A DNA stretch of 64,000 nt from Acidipila sp. (lineage in GTDB: Bacteria > Acidobacteriota > Terriglobia > Acidiferrales > UBA7541), in NCBI GenBank assembly GCA_010365215.1, contig JAAFGT010000005.1, forward strand, positions 1-64,000, read 5' to 3'. Position numbers and translations under genes: made by a program. Below the pieces are notes generated by a model. That model saw only the letters and a list, made by a program, of their open reading frames with translations. It was not told the DNA's origin and did no database searches. Below, one piece after another: positions 8,739 through 18,599 of the stretch. Numbering within the stretch: position 1 is the stretch's first letter; each line of letters begins with the position of its first letter.

Positions 8739-8771
8739 TGAGTAGTTTGCATCGGTATCTGGAGGACTTCT

Positions 8772-9314
8772 ATGAAACTGTGTCGAATCGTATCAGGGTG
8801 TGCTTTAATCCTCTTCGCTTGCGCAGGCTTGGCGCAAGCAAATACCCTTCACGACCCGGGTATCCTCATCGGAGGCAGAAACTCCGCTATTTTTTTCACC
8901 CCGGGCCATACGTCCGTCAGCCTTACGTTTAACACCGACCCACTTTGCACGCAGAGCACCAGCAGCATTTTGGGCGCCGGTCCTGTTCCATCGATGGTCT
9001 GCGGTGTCATTAATCATACCAACGCCCCGCTGACAGGGTTCAATTTTAACTTCGGCAACAACCCCCAGCAACTGAAATTGTTCAATCTGCCCGGGCTGGG
9101 TACCTGGACCTCGAATGCCAACGGTACATTCGCCTCGTTTTTATTCACGACCCCTCTGGTCAACAACGGCGATATTCGCATTGAATTTGTAGGCTTCAAT
9201 CCCAGCCAGACATTCAGTGTCAGCCAAGTTCCCGAGCCGGCTACTCTCACTCTGCTTGCTTCCGGCCTGGGCGCTCTCTTCATGCGGCGCCGGGCTCGCC
9301 AGAAGATCGCCTAA
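8772..9314 (+). CDS. PEP-CTERM sorted secreted protein
   Basis: A 180-aa exported protein. The Sec signal peptide is residues 1-23, ending 'CAGLAQA'. The middle is Asn/Thr/Gly-rich without a recognised catalytic domain. The C-terminus has the exosortase sorting signal: 'VPEP', a hydrophobic helix 'ATLTLLASGLGALFM' and a basic tail 'RRRARQKIA'. Such proteins are cleaved and anchored by an exosortase and often belong to exopolysaccharide or floc biology. No exosortase is in the window. GGAGG lies eight bases before the ATG and a sigma-54-like promoter upstream. Confidence 0.92.
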   Translation: MKLCRIVSGCALILFACAGLAQANTLHDPGILIGGRNSAIFFTPGHTSVSLTFNTDPLCTQSTSSILGAGPVPSMVCGVINHTNAPLTGFNFNFGNNPQQLKLFNLPGLGTWTSNANGTFASFLFTTPLVNNGDIRIEFVGFNPSQTFSVSQVPEPATLTLLASGLGALFMRRRARQKIA

Positions 9315-9318
9315 GCCG

Positions 9319-12183
9319 TCAATTCGGTTTGGCGGTGAATTCCTTGATCAGCCCCTGGAACTGTGGCAGCTTGCGCAATGTGTCCAGTTCCGGGTCGGCC
9401 TTGGCTTCCTCGATTGAATATCCTTTCGTAAACGCCTCCCGCAGCGCTCGCAGGGCCTCGTCCGGCCGGTTGGCTAAAGCGTGCACCACTGCCTCCTGAT
9501 AGATCAGGTAAATTTCTCCGCGATTAAGGCCACGTCCTCGCCGGATGAATTCGAGCGCTTTGGCCGCGTCGCCCAGCTTTGCGTAGTAGGCGGCCAGGTA
9601 TCCCATCGCCCCCGAGTCTTGCGGATTCACCTGAAGATCCTTGTACGCCAACGAGATGGCCTTCTGATAAGTCACCCGCGCCTTTTCCGTCTGGCCCGAC
9701 CACCGGTAGGCATCGGCCAAATTCCCGGTCACCACCTGCTCGTTGGGGTTTAATTCCACGGCCTTCTCGAACATCTTCACGGAATCAGGATAGCGCTTGA
9801 GGTAAAAATAAATGGTGCCGAGGTTGGAGTAGGTCTTCGCGTCGGGATTCAACTGAAGGGCTTTTTCGAACAGCGGTATGGCGTCGGTGTAGCGCCCCTC
9901 CGCATAATCAACAGCTCCCACATTTAGATACCCGTTAGGATTGTCTGGCTCCAGTTCGGTGACTCGCTGGAACGCTGCCTTGGCCTTCTCATAGTTGCCC
10001 AGTCCAAACAATGCCGCGCCGAGGGCATTGTGGTTCATCCAGTAGTAGGGATTCACTTCAATGGCTTTTTCATAAGACCTGATCGCATCCTCTCGACGGC
10101 CCGCCGCCAGATGGGCGGCGCCAAGGCGGCGGTGTCCTTCGTCCGAGTTCGGCGCGAGCTCTAGAGCGCGCTTGAGCTCGGCGATGGCCTCTGAAGATTT
10201 CCCCGTGGCGCTGTAGACGCTCCCTAGGGAGAAATGCACCTCGGGAAGCTTGTCGTTGAGGCGTTCCGCCTGCTGCGCGGCGCCCAACGCCCGCTCCACC
10301 CACAACTGTTCCTTCTTCTCCCCGTACATCGTCAGGCTGGAATCGGCTACCCCGGCGTAGGCCAGCGCAAAACCGGAGTCTTTCTTGAGGGCAGCCTCAT
10401 AAAACTTGATCGCCGTTTCGATATTGCGAACGTCGTGCGAGCCGCGCATGGCATTTCGCCCCTTCAGGTACAAATCATAGGCCTCGATGTTTTCCGTGGG
10501 CCTGGCGGAGCCGCGCGCCAGCTCTTCGCCGGAGGGTTTAAGCTCTAGCGCAGTGACGATCTGGTTGTACATCTGGTCTTCGAGCGTCAGCAGATCCTGC
10601 GCCACGCCGGAAAATTCCTGGCTCCATAAGCGTTTCCCGCTAGCTACGTCTTCGAGATTAACAACTACTGCCAGCCGATCTTTTGAGCCCTGCACCTTCC
10701 CTTGCAAAATCAGGTTAACGCCAAGGTCGCGCGCAGTCTTATCGAGAGGCTGTTTGGGATCGACCTTGTCTACCGCGGACGATGAGGCGATGTGCACATC
10801 GTTCAAATGGAATAGCTTTGCGGATACCGCTTCGCCCAACCCTTCCGCCACATAGCCCAGGGTCGCCTGATCGCCCAGCACGCGGAACGGCAGGATCGCG
10901 AGATATTTGCCCTGGGAGAGCGGGGGAATTCCGGAGACAACCGACGTCGATGATCCCGCGGCAGGCGTGCGAAAGATGATATGGCGCACCGCTGGGATCG
11001 CCAGCAGCAACAGGAGAAGCGCGACTACGGCACCGGCTATATAAAGTTTTCCGCTGTATTCTCCCACCGGCAGCGTAATTCTCAGCTTGCGGCTTCCCGA
11101 AGGCGCCTGCGTATTCTCGAGGTCTGCCGCAATTTCCCGCGCGTGCTGGTAGCGCTGCTCCGGATTCCTCTCCAGACTGCGCATGATGATTTTTTCCAGA
11201 TAGGCCGGGGTATCGGGATTCAACTGCCGGGGGCTCTTGGGCTTCTCTTTCACCCGCTGGAACATCACCTGCAACGTGCTCTCGCCTTTGAACGGCACGT
11301 CGCCGGTAGCCATCTCGTAGAGAATCAGGCCCAGGGAATAGAGGTCGGAACGGTTGTCGAGCGGCTTGCCTTCCACCTGTTCGGGAGACATATAACGCGG
11401 CGTGCCCAGGTATTCGCCCGCGCGCGTCATTCCCGCCGCTCCCGCTTCCAGCGACTTGGCCAGTCCAAAGTCGGAAACGCAAATGTCGCCGTTCTGATTC
11501 ACCAGAACGTTCTGCGGCTTGAGGTCGCGGTGGATGATGCCTTCGCCGTGGGCGGCCTCCAGCGCCGCGCAGAGCTGCCGGCCGATTTGGGTTAGCCGCT
11601 CCAGCGGCAATTTCCCGTCACGCTTCAGCAGGCGCGAAAGGTCCTCTCCATCGACATAAGCCATGGAGATGAACTTCACGCCCGCAGCTTCGCCCAGATC
11701 GTGGATGCGTAAAATATTCTTGTGCGAGACCTTCGTCGCCAGCAGCAACTCCTGCTTGAACCGTTGCAGCGCCGAAGGGTCGGGCGTCAATTCGGGCCGC
11801 AATAATTTCAGCGCCACCGGACGATCGAGCTCGAGGTCGTGGGCCTTGAAAACAACGCCCATGCCGCCTTCGCCCAACATGCACTCGATCCGGTAGCGTG
11901 CCCCGAATTCCGAGCCGGGCGCCAAATCCTGGAGCCGGTTCCATCCCGAGGCGCTGCCAACGCCCGAGCCGCTTCCCGAACCGGGCATCATGGCGGAGGG
12001 CGGCGGCGTAAGCACTCCGGCAGAAGTGAGAGGTTTGCGGGCAGAGAGTGAAGAAGCAGGCGAAGAACCGCTGCTGGACGGGCCGATCGTTTCGTTTGAA
12101 TCCAGCCCGTGAAAACTTACACCACATTGCGGACAACGGGGTGCGTCGTCGGGGCTGGTCGAATTGCAACGGGGACAGATCAT
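9319..12183 (-). CDS. Membrane Ser/Thr protein kinase with zinc ribbon, TolB-like and TPR regions
   Basis: A 954-aa Hanks-type kinase. The order is: zinc ribbon 'CPRCNST...CPQCG' (residues 3-20); Ser/Gly/Pro linker; kinase domain about 94-355 with 'LGEGGMGVVFKAH', the VALK lysine, 'IIHRDLKPQNVLV', 'DFGLAK' and 'GTPRYMSPEQVEG'; one TM helix near 380-402; a TolB-N-like domain with 'ILPFRVLGD' and 'LILQGKVQGSKDRL'; and about nine TPR units to the end. The kinase is cytoplasmic and the TPR part is probably periplasmic. It is convergent with the PEP-CTERM gene. The ligand and targets are unknown. Confidence 0.93.
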   Translation of the reverse strand: MICPRCNSTSPDDAPRCPQCGVSFHGLDSNETIGPSSSGSSPASSLSARKPLTSAGVLTPPPSAMMPGSGSGSGVGSASGWNRLQDLAPGSEFGARYRIECMLGEGGMGVVFKAHDLELDRPVALKLLRPELTPDPSALQRFKQELLLATKVSHKNILRIHDLGEAAGVKFISMAYVDGEDLSRLLKRDGKLPLERLTQIGRQLCAALEAAHGEGIIHRDLKPQNVLVNQNGDICVSDFGLAKSLEAGAAGMTRAGEYLGTPRYMSPEQVEGKPLDNRSDLYSLGLILYEMATGDVPFKGESTLQVMFQRVKEKPKSPRQLNPDTPAYLEKIIMRSLERNPEQRYQHAREIAADLENTQAPSGSRKLRITLPVGEYSGKLYIAGAVVALLLLLLAIPAVRHIIFRTPAAGSSTSVVSGIPPLSQGKYLAILPFRVLGDQATLGYVAEGLGEAVSAKLFHLNDVHIASSSAVDKVDPKQPLDKTARDLGVNLILQGKVQGSKDRLAVVVNLEDVASGKRLWSQEFSGVAQDLLTLEDQMYNQIVTALELKPSGEELARGSARPTENIEAYDLYLKGRNAMRGSHDVRNIETAIKFYEAALKKDSGFALAYAGVADSSLTMYGEKKEQLWVERALGAAQQAERLNDKLPEVHFSLGSVYSATGKSSEAIAELKRALELAPNSDEGHRRLGAAHLAAGRREDAIRSYEKAIEVNPYYWMNHNALGAALFGLGNYEKAKAAFQRVTELEPDNPNGYLNVGAVDYAEGRYTDAIPLFEKALQLNPDAKTYSNLGTIYFYLKRYPDSVKMFEKAVELNPNEQVVTGNLADAYRWSGQTEKARVTYQKAISLAYKDLQVNPQDSGAMGYLAAYYAKLGDAAKALEFIRRGRGLNRGEIYLIYQEAVVHALANRPDEALRALREAFTKGYSIEEAKADPELDTLRKLPQFQGLIKEFTAKPN

Positions 12184-12357
12184 TTCCGTGAGGCCGGGAA
12201 CCCAGCCTTGGCCGGGTGTCCAAGGCGATTTGCCATTATCAGCCCGGCTTGGCGCTTAGGCAAGCTAAAGCGAAATTGCGAACAGTTTTAAGCGTCAGCG
12301 ACTAAATCGGCGGGCTATCGTCCATCGGGCTCGGGGAATATTGAGCAGGAACAAACG

Positions 12358-12765
12358 TCAGATGCCTGTGGCTCGCCTGCTTACATATTGCTTCCCTTCA
12401 CTGACTGCGCGGATGGCCGGAACGAGCTCTGTATCGACATCAATTTTCAGGACGTAACCCCGCCCCGCGCGACGAAGGGCAAATCGAACGATTTCTGACG
12501 ATTCATGCTGGCTCAAAAAGAGAATTTCCGCCGAGGGAGCGGTCTTTTTTATCTGGCTGGCCGCGGTGATTCCGTCCAATCCTTTCATATTGATATCCAG
12601 GACGATCACGTCCGGCTGAAATTTTTCCGCTTCTGTGATTGCCTGCTCTCCGTTGGTCGCTTCACTGACCACTTCAAAATCAGGCTCTGCGCGTAGCAGA
12701 CCGCAAATGCCGCGCCTCACGGCGTCGTTGTCATCCACTACGAGAATGCGAATGGTGGCCGCCAT
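12358..12765 (-). CDS. Single-domain response regulator (NarL-type receiver only)
   Basis: A 135-aa CheY-like receiver. 'RILVVDDNDAVRRG' supplies the acidic pocket, 'DVIVLDINMKGLDG' the phosphorylated Asp, and 'GRGYVLKIDVDTEL' the conserved Lys. This sequence is typical of NarL/FixJ regulators, but the frame stops at 'YVSRRATGI', where the LuxR-type helix-turn-helix would begin. The frame after the stop does not encode one. It may act by protein contact or be a truncated regulator. Met14 of the longer frame is used as start. Confidence 0.85.
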   Translation of the reverse strand: MAATIRILVVDDNDAVRRGICGLLRAEPDFEVVSEATNGEQAITEAEKFQPDVIVLDINMKGLDGITAASQIKKTAPSAEILFLSQHESSEIVRFALRRAGRGYVLKIDVDTELVPAIRAVSEGKQYVSRRATGI

Positions 12766-12989
12766 GGGGAACCTCAAATTCTGACTATCGGTCGAAAGGA
12801 GCAAATAAATGAATTAGCCGTGGTTCGAATTCGCCAGATTCCGCTAGCGCGACTGTTGGCCTGATGCTGGCGTCCATCGTAACCGCCCCGCCCGCTGGCG
12901 TCAATCGTGCGACGGGTAAGGCGTTCGTTACGGCTGTTATTCTCGAGCCGCTGGCAGCCGCTGCGCAACTCGTGGCAGAATCGGACTCC

Positions 12990-15900
12990 ATGCTGCGTCT
13001 GAAATTTTGCCAGCGAAGACTTCTGTCAGTGGGCCTCATAATGTTATTCACTGCAACCGGCTTTCCCGCGGACGCGCGGCCGCCACTGCATCCGGGATGC
13101 TTGCCTCCGCACCTGGAAATAGATAATCGCGAGCCCGCCTTTTCCGGTGTGGATGAAAATGCGCCCGGAAGGCCCGGCGTGTCCATCGTGCAGCACGGCG
13201 GCTATCCCGAGCTGCACGTCGACGGGCGGCCATTTTTCATTCATGCAGCAGCGTTTTTTTATGCCCGCATCCCTCGCAGTCTCTGGGAATCTACGCTCGA
13301 CCGTTACCGCGAATTTGGCATCAACACCGTGGATCTCTATATCCCCTGGAACTGGCATGAACCCCAAGAAGGGGAGTTCGACTTTGACGGCCACAGCAAT
13401 CCGCGGCGCGATCTCCGCAGCCTTCTTCAACTGCTTACGCGCAAAGGCTTCCGCTGCATCGCCCGCCCTGGCCCCACGATCCTGAACGAGTGGCGGCACG
13501 GCGGCTATCCCGAATGGCTTCTGGAGCGACCAGAATATGCCATGCCCGCGCTCGATCGCATCGAGGGCCGCTATCCGCCACTAGCCAACTTAAATTCTCG
13601 CAACGCGGAAGCGGCTGCGCGCGGCTGGCTGGATAATCCCGTGCACATGTCTTATGCGTCCAAATGGCTCACCGCGGTTGCGCGGGAACTTGCGCCCTAC
13701 CGCGCCAGCCAATTTGCTACGCTGCGCGGCGCAGAGAATGATCGAACACAAAAAAAACAGCCGCAAGAAAACGCGCCGCAATCGGCTGCCGGGCCACTGC
13801 TCTTCGTTCAGCTTGAGGACGACATGGCGCTCGGCCGCCTCAACATCGTGGGGCCTGCGTTCTGGCGTTATCTGGAGACGCTGCGCGGATTTCTCGAGGC
13901 CGGCGGCCTGGACACTCTTGCGTTCATCAACCCCGAGGACATGCGCGTTACAGCTGCAGGCTTCGGCCTCGCGCAGCCGATCGCCGCGATGGGGCAATGG
14001 TATCTCCGGCCATCGCCCGCTTCCGCCACGGAACGCATCCTTAACGCGGAAGATGCGTCATCGCTTGAATTTTTCGTCGAAGAGCTTAAGACGCAGCCGG
14101 CGTTTCCGCCGCTGATCATCGAATATCAAGCGGGCTGGTACGCGCCCGGCGATGACAGCCGTCCGCCGCCGAACCCTGCTTCCAACACGCTGCTAAGCAC
14201 GCGGCTGCTGCTGGCGCACGGCCTGCACGGGATTAATTACTTTCCGCTGCAAGACACGCTCTTCCCGGCGGGTTATGAAACCCCGTGGACCAACCACCAC
14301 TATCGCTGGGATGCGGCGCTCTCACTGAATGGCTTTCGCCAAGCCCGCGCGCGAGCGGTGGAACGCACCAGTGATTTTCTTGAGCTGTGGGGAAGCCTCC
14401 TCGCGGCCAGTCATAAACGGGCCGACTTCGGCGTGATCTATCCGCTCGGAGCGTTTTCTCCGAACGCGCGGGATCCCGGTGCGGCAACGGTTCATGAGGC
14501 CCTGGGAAAAGAAGACATCGCGCAGATCTCACAAACTATCCTGCGTCTCGAGCGGCTGGCCCACCTGGCCGGGTTGGCGAGCGAGCTGCTCGATCCGGAG
14601 TATCAACCCGTTGAACAACTTCTGCGCGATCCCATCTTGCTTCTCCCGGTATTCGACGCCGAGGGGAAAAACCTCAGCATGTCAGATCGCGCGCAGCGCG
14701 CACTGGTGGAATATGTGCGTCGCGGGGGGATGCTGGTGACCTTTCCCGCGCCGCCGCAGGGAGCCATTCTCGGCGAAATGTGGAAAGCGCGTCCGGCCCA
14801 ACCGCGCGAGTTGCCGAGCGGCGCCAGGGCATGGCCCTTCGGCGCCGGCCAGGTGCTGGCCATCTCCAAGGATTTCTACACCTGGGTGGCGCCGGAGGAG
14901 GATTTCGCCACCGGCCGCGCCCGATTTGAAGCCGACTGGGCGATCAGCGCTCTCCGCGGAATATTCGAATACGCAAAAATTCACCCCGCCGTCGATCGCC
15001 TCAACCCGTCGCCGGCTTCTTCCGCGCTGGTGATCACCGAACTTGCCAGCAACGAAGGCACTGGCCTGCTCGGCGAGCGCAGCGGCGGCAGCGGACTTCT
15101 CAGCGTCACCAACTTAAATCCCGGGGAATCCGTGGAAGCTTTGCTGGATGTGCTTTCGCCGCGCGCCGGCGCGGCAATTCGGCCTGGCGACACTCTACCG
15201 CTGCGGCTGACGCTTCCGCCCCACGAATCGCTGCTTCTGCCGATCCATTTTTCGCTGTGTACGGCCAGGACTGCTGAAAAAAGCTGCGACGACGAATTGA
15301 CTATCGCCAGCGCGGAGCTCCTGCGCGCCGAGCGCTCTTCCAAGACTCTGGAGCTTGCTTTTTACGCGCCTTCGCGCGCCAGCGCACGCCTGCGGCTGCG
15401 CGAGCGGCCCTCGCACCTCTCGCTCGATGAAGGACACCTGCAAGCCAATTGGAACCCGGATACGCGTGAGCTGGAAATCGAAATTCCGCGCGGCGTGGCA
15501 CCCGATTTCAAGCGCGTTCTCCAAGTTCACCTCCCTTACATTCCGGCCGTGCCCGAACGCCCCGAAATAAAGCACGCCCATCCTCCCGCTGGACGTCTGC
15601 TCAACTACTCGGCCGTGGGTGCGGTTCGCTTGCCGCTCGGAGAAGACACTTCCTTGCTGGCCGATCCGCCGCTATTCTCCATTCCCGCCGGGCACGCCGG
15701 GGACATCGTGTTCGCAGGCGAAAATCTGGACGAATCCAGCCACGACATGGAGTTGCGCATCGATGGCCCGCTCAACGGCGCTGCTACTATAGGAATTCCC
15801 GGCCACGAATGGCGCAGTCTCCATATGAAATTGCATCCGGAGAAGTTGGAGAGTTTATCTGCCGGCCTGCGCGGTGCCACGTCGGGGAGTACCTCTTCAG

Positions 15901-16823
15901 GAACGGACCCCCTGCTTCAGGGACATTTGACAGTGAGCGCTGCCGGCCAAAGCACCCAGACACCTGTCTATTTTGTAGTCGTGCCGGAGAAGGGAGCCAC
16001 CGGCTACCGTTTCGATTTTGACCGTGACGCGAATCCCGAATGGGTTCTGGAGAATTCCGGGCTGCGCCTGATCGTTTCGCCGGAAGAGGGTGGCCGGGCG
16101 GTAGCGCTGGTGGACAAGGCCAGCGGCGCAAACCTGGCCAGCACGGTTGGTTTTTTCGCCGACCATTTCGCGTTTACGCCGAATCCACCGGCTATCAATC
16201 CGGTCCGGGCCCACGGACGGTACGGCCTGTTCAACCGCAACTATCGCGCTGAGTGGCTTGAAGAGCAGGCGGGACGGGCCCTGCGTCTCTCGTACCGCGC
16301 TCCCGATGTCGCCCCGGCCGGCGCGCGCATAGAAAAAACCATTCGCCTCCTCGAGGGGAATCGGTTCGCCGTGGACTACGACGTAGTGCTTGAAACCGAA
16401 GAAGCAACTTCTCCACGGGGCGCAGTGAATCCTTTCGCTGCGCCGCTTCCGGCTGGGGTCGAACAGGCTTTCGTGGCGGTGAACTCCGTTGCCACGCATT
16501 TTGGTGGCGCGCAGAGCACGCTATTTTGCTGGCCTGTGACGGCCCCACCGCCGGAGGTGGCCGGCGCCGCGGGTGCCGGGACGCCCGCGCATTGTGAAAC
16601 GTTTGCGCCTGGCCGGGCCCTCTTTTCGCTGCCGCCATCGGCATCGCGCCTGGAAGTTCGCACGCCGGGAAAACCGACTGTGGTGATGGAATGGAAAAAT
16701 GCCGTAATGACAGTCGAAATGAAGATCTATTCCGCGCTGCTGCGCCTGGAATTTTCTAAGCTGCGGCCGGGTGGCGCTTCCGCGCGCCCGCACGTGGAAT
16801 TCACGCTGGTGCCCGCTGAGTAG
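12990..16823 (+). CDS. Secreted GH35-like beta-galactosidase family protein
   Basis: A 1277-aa exported glycosidase-like protein. The signal peptide is about residues 1-29. A GH35-type TIM barrel follows: 'IHAAAFFYARIPRSLW', 'NTVDLYIPWNWHEPQEGEF', 'ARPGPTILNEWRHGGYPEWL'. The usual VQ[IV]ENEYG acid/base motif reads 'VQLEDDMALG', with Asp278 for the expected Glu. The nucleophile region 'LIIEYQAGWY' keeps Glu378. Beta-rich domains occupy the second half. The substrate is unknown and the changed acid/base position makes normal galactosidase activity doubtful. The start follows from the signal peptide; the ribosome-binding site is weak. Confidence 0.8.
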   Translation: MLRLKFCQRRLLSVGLIMLFTATGFPADARPPLHPGCLPPHLEIDNREPAFSGVDENAPGRPGVSIVQHGGYPELHVDGRPFFIHAAAFFYARIPRSLWESTLDRYREFGINTVDLYIPWNWHEPQEGEFDFDGHSNPRRDLRSLLQLLTRKGFRCIARPGPTILNEWRHGGYPEWLLERPEYAMPALDRIEGRYPPLANLNSRNAEAAARGWLDNPVHMSYASKWLTAVARELAPYRASQFATLRGAENDRTQKKQPQENAPQSAAGPLLFVQLEDDMALGRLNIVGPAFWRYLETLRGFLEAGGLDTLAFINPEDMRVTAAGFGLAQPIAAMGQWYLRPSPASATERILNAEDASSLEFFVEELKTQPAFPPLIIEYQAGWYAPGDDSRPPPNPASNTLLSTRLLLAHGLHGINYFPLQDTLFPAGYETPWTNHHYRWDAALSLNGFRQARARAVERTSDFLELWGSLLAASHKRADFGVIYPLGAFSPNARDPGAATVHEALGKEDIAQISQTILRLERLAHLAGLASELLDPEYQPVEQLLRDPILLLPVFDAEGKNLSMSDRAQRALVEYVRRGGMLVTFPAPPQGAILGEMWKARPAQPRELPSGARAWPFGAGQVLAISKDFYTWVAPEEDFATGRARFEADWAISALRGIFEYAKIHPAVDRLNPSPASSALVITELASNEGTGLLGERSGGSGLLSVTNLNPGESVEALLDVLSPRAGAAIRPGDTLPLRLTLPPHESLLLPIHFSLCTARTAEKSCDDELTIASAELLRAERSSKTLELAFYAPSRASARLRLRERPSHLSLDEGHLQANWNPDTRELEIEIPRGVAPDFKRVLQVHLPYIPAVPERPEIKHAHPPAGRLLNYSAVGAVRLPLGEDTSLLADPPLFSIPAGHAGDIVFAGENLDESSHDMELRIDGPLNGAATIGIPGHEWRSLHMKLHPEKLESLSAGLRGATSGSTSSGTDPLLQGHLTVSAAGQSTQTPVYFVVVPEKGATGYRFDFDRDANPEWVLENSGLRLIVSPEEGGRAVALVDKASGANLASTVGFFADHFAFTPNPPAINPVRAHGRYGLFNRNYRAEWLEEQAGRALRLSYRAPDVAPAGARIEKTIRLLEGNRFAVDYDVVLETEEATSPRGAVNPFAAPLPAGVEQAFVAVNSVATHFGGAQSTLFCWPVTAPPPEVAGAAGAGTPAHCETFAPGRALFSLPPSASRLEVRTPGKPTVVMEWKNAVMTVEMKIYSALLRLEFSKLRPGGASARPHVEFTLVPAE

Positions 16824-16887
16824 TAATGTGACGGAGTGCCAGCGCAGCCCTAAACGCGGCTCAAGCATCCAAGAAACTGTGACCCAC

Positions 16888-17751
16888 ATGAGTTCTGGTT
16901 TTCTACTGTTCACGATTGCGCTGGTGCTGGCGGCCGGAACTCCGACTGGCCATGCGCAACAATCCGGACCTATTTCCGCTCCGCCGGACAAAGAGGTTCG
17001 ACGCATACCTGCGGCGTCTACTCCGCCGGCTCCGCCTATTCCGGTGTCCGATATCATCCGGCAATTCACCGCTCGCGAAGACGAATTTAGCCGCGAGCAC
17101 CTCAGATACGGCTTTCACCGCACGGTGCGCCTGCAGGAATTTCCTGCCGATGGAAGCCAAGGTGGCGAGCTCAATCTGGACGAGGAGATTTATCTGGGCG
17201 CCAACGGCAGGCGATACGAAAAGGTCACCAAAGAGGCGGGCACAGAATTAAAGAACAGCCAACTCACTTTTCAAGACCTCAAAGAGCTGGCGCGCATAGC
17301 TTTTTTCCCGCTGACTTCCGAAGAGGCGGCGCGCTACAACATCACCTATGTGGGGTCGCAACCACTCGACGAGCTGCAAACCTACGTCTTGCGCGTGCAG
17401 CCCAAGCATCTGGAGCGGCGCACCCGCCAGCTGGAAGGACTGATTTACGTAGACGACCACGACATGGCAATTGTAAAAATTTACGGCCGCTGGGTCACCG
17501 AAGTGGATAACCCCGACGGGGCATTGCCGTTTAGTCTGTTTGACGTGCAGCGGGAGCCGGTGGATGGAAAATACTGGTTTCCGGACTACGCACGATCCGA
17601 GGACGTGGTTGCTGTGAAGGAAGGTCAGACGCGACTGCGCCTGACCATTCATATGACCGGTTTCAAAGCTGGAGCAACTGGTCCCGTACCGGCGCCGACA
17701 AAGCCAACCGGCAACGAGGCACCGCCGAGCACGCCAACACCGCTGAACTGA
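16888..17751 (+). CDS. Secreted protein of unknown function (LolA-like fold suspected)
   Basis: A 287-aa protein with a signal peptide ending 'GTPTGHAQQ', a Pro/Ala-rich linker and a beta-rich body. Phrases such as 'YVLRVQPKHLERRTRQLEGLIYVDD' and 'FSLFDVQREPVDGKYWFPDY' resemble the repeated beta-strand pattern of outer-membrane lipoprotein-sorting-like proteins common in Acidobacteria; this is a weak family guess. The C-terminus is Pro/Thr-rich. It starts 64 bp after the GH35-like gene and may share its transcript. The ATG chosen gives a clean signal peptide; the longer upstream frame overlaps the previous gene. Confidence 0.7.
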   Translation: MSSGFLLFTIALVLAAGTPTGHAQQSGPISAPPDKEVRRIPAASTPPAPPIPVSDIIRQFTAREDEFSREHLRYGFHRTVRLQEFPADGSQGGELNLDEEIYLGANGRRYEKVTKEAGTELKNSQLTFQDLKELARIAFFPLTSEEAARYNITYVGSQPLDELQTYVLRVQPKHLERRTRQLEGLIYVDDHDMAIVKIYGRWVTEVDNPDGALPFSLFDVQREPVDGKYWFPDYARSEDVVAVKEGQTRLRLTIHMTGFKAGATGPVPAPTKPTGNEAPPSTPTPLN

Positions 17752-17845
17752 GTTCCAACCAGCGCAGAAGGGCTACGGCCCAGTCAAACACAACGGTGTT
17801 TTCATCCGGAACGATAATCACGTGGGAAAGCCGGTAACGGGAAGA

Positions 17846-18334
17846 CTACCGGCCAAAATGCGGGGGCACTGCCTCGTCGCGTTGAAATTCAAAATTGTCG
17901 AACTGGGCCGCCAAGCCGTGCCAGCCAGGAATCTCCGTGGCGTCGGTGCGGATGATATGCGCCGCCGTGGACATTTTTACGGTGCCCTGGCCCAAAGGCC
18001 GCTCCACCAGCGCTACTTCGATTTCGATTGCCGTGCCGGGCTCGATGCGACGGGGCGCCAGGAAATAGATGCCGCTCGAGCTGATATCGCGGGTGACCAA
18101 GCTGACGGGATGACCCTCGCAGGTGCCTTCAACCTGCGTCAGGCGAACGGGCAAACGCAGGAACGCACGCGCACTGTGGCGCCGTTCGGCGGCCACACCT
18201 ACTGCGTGCGTCGGGACGCGGCTAAAAAGTACGCGAATCCCCCTTCCCGAATCGGGAGGAGCCGGCACGTGAGATGGTTGCGCTTCCGCGCGAGTGTCTT
18301 TTGGAGATACCACGAACGTATGTGCAACACGCAT
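17846..18334 (-). CDS. PilZ domain protein (c-di-GMP binding)
   Basis: A 162-aa cytoplasmic protein with an unstructured N-terminus and one PilZ domain (about residues 50-150). Both c-di-GMP motifs are present: 'RRHSAR' for RxxxR and 'DISSSGIYF' for [DN]xSxxG. It probably adapts a second-messenger signal to surface or exopolysaccharide functions. No cyclase or phosphodiesterase adjoins it. Start taken as the ATG behind GGTGGGG; a TTG ten codons upstream is possible. Confidence 0.88.
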   Translation of the reverse strand: MRVAHTFVVSPKDTRAEAQPSHVPAPPDSGRGIRVLFSRVPTHAVGVAAERRHSARAFLRLPVRLTQVEGTCEGHPVSLVTRDISSSGIYFLAPRRIEPGTAIEIEVALVERPLGQGTVKMSTAAHIIRTDATEIPGWHGLAAQFDNFEFQRDEAVPPHFGR

Positions 18335-18425
18335 CGATAACCCCACCCAAGTAATTCGCCCCAAGGAGTAACTACCAAACTATCTGCGCGGACCCGTTTT
18401 GGGTCAACCCGCGGGAAGTTAGTGG

Positions 18426-18442
18426 TGTTGTAACATGCAACA
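18426..18442. repeat. Inverted repeat upstream of the AraC-MGMT gene
   Basis: TGTTG-taacatg-CAACA is a 5-bp inverted repeat about 160 bp upstream of the AraC-MGMT start, in a 265-bp gap between divergent genes. It could be an operator. The rest of the gap contains no supported gene. Confidence 0.25.
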
Positions 18443-18599
18443 GTCCCACCGTACCGTTATGGAGCACTTTCGCGGAAATTTTCGCTGGCACGGTGAGTAG
18501 TCCATTATCGCCCCATGCCATGCCAACTCCCCGACTGCAAGATTCGGATAGCGGCGCAGGAGGCGTTTTCGCTATGGTGGGGTTAGCAGGAGGGATTAT

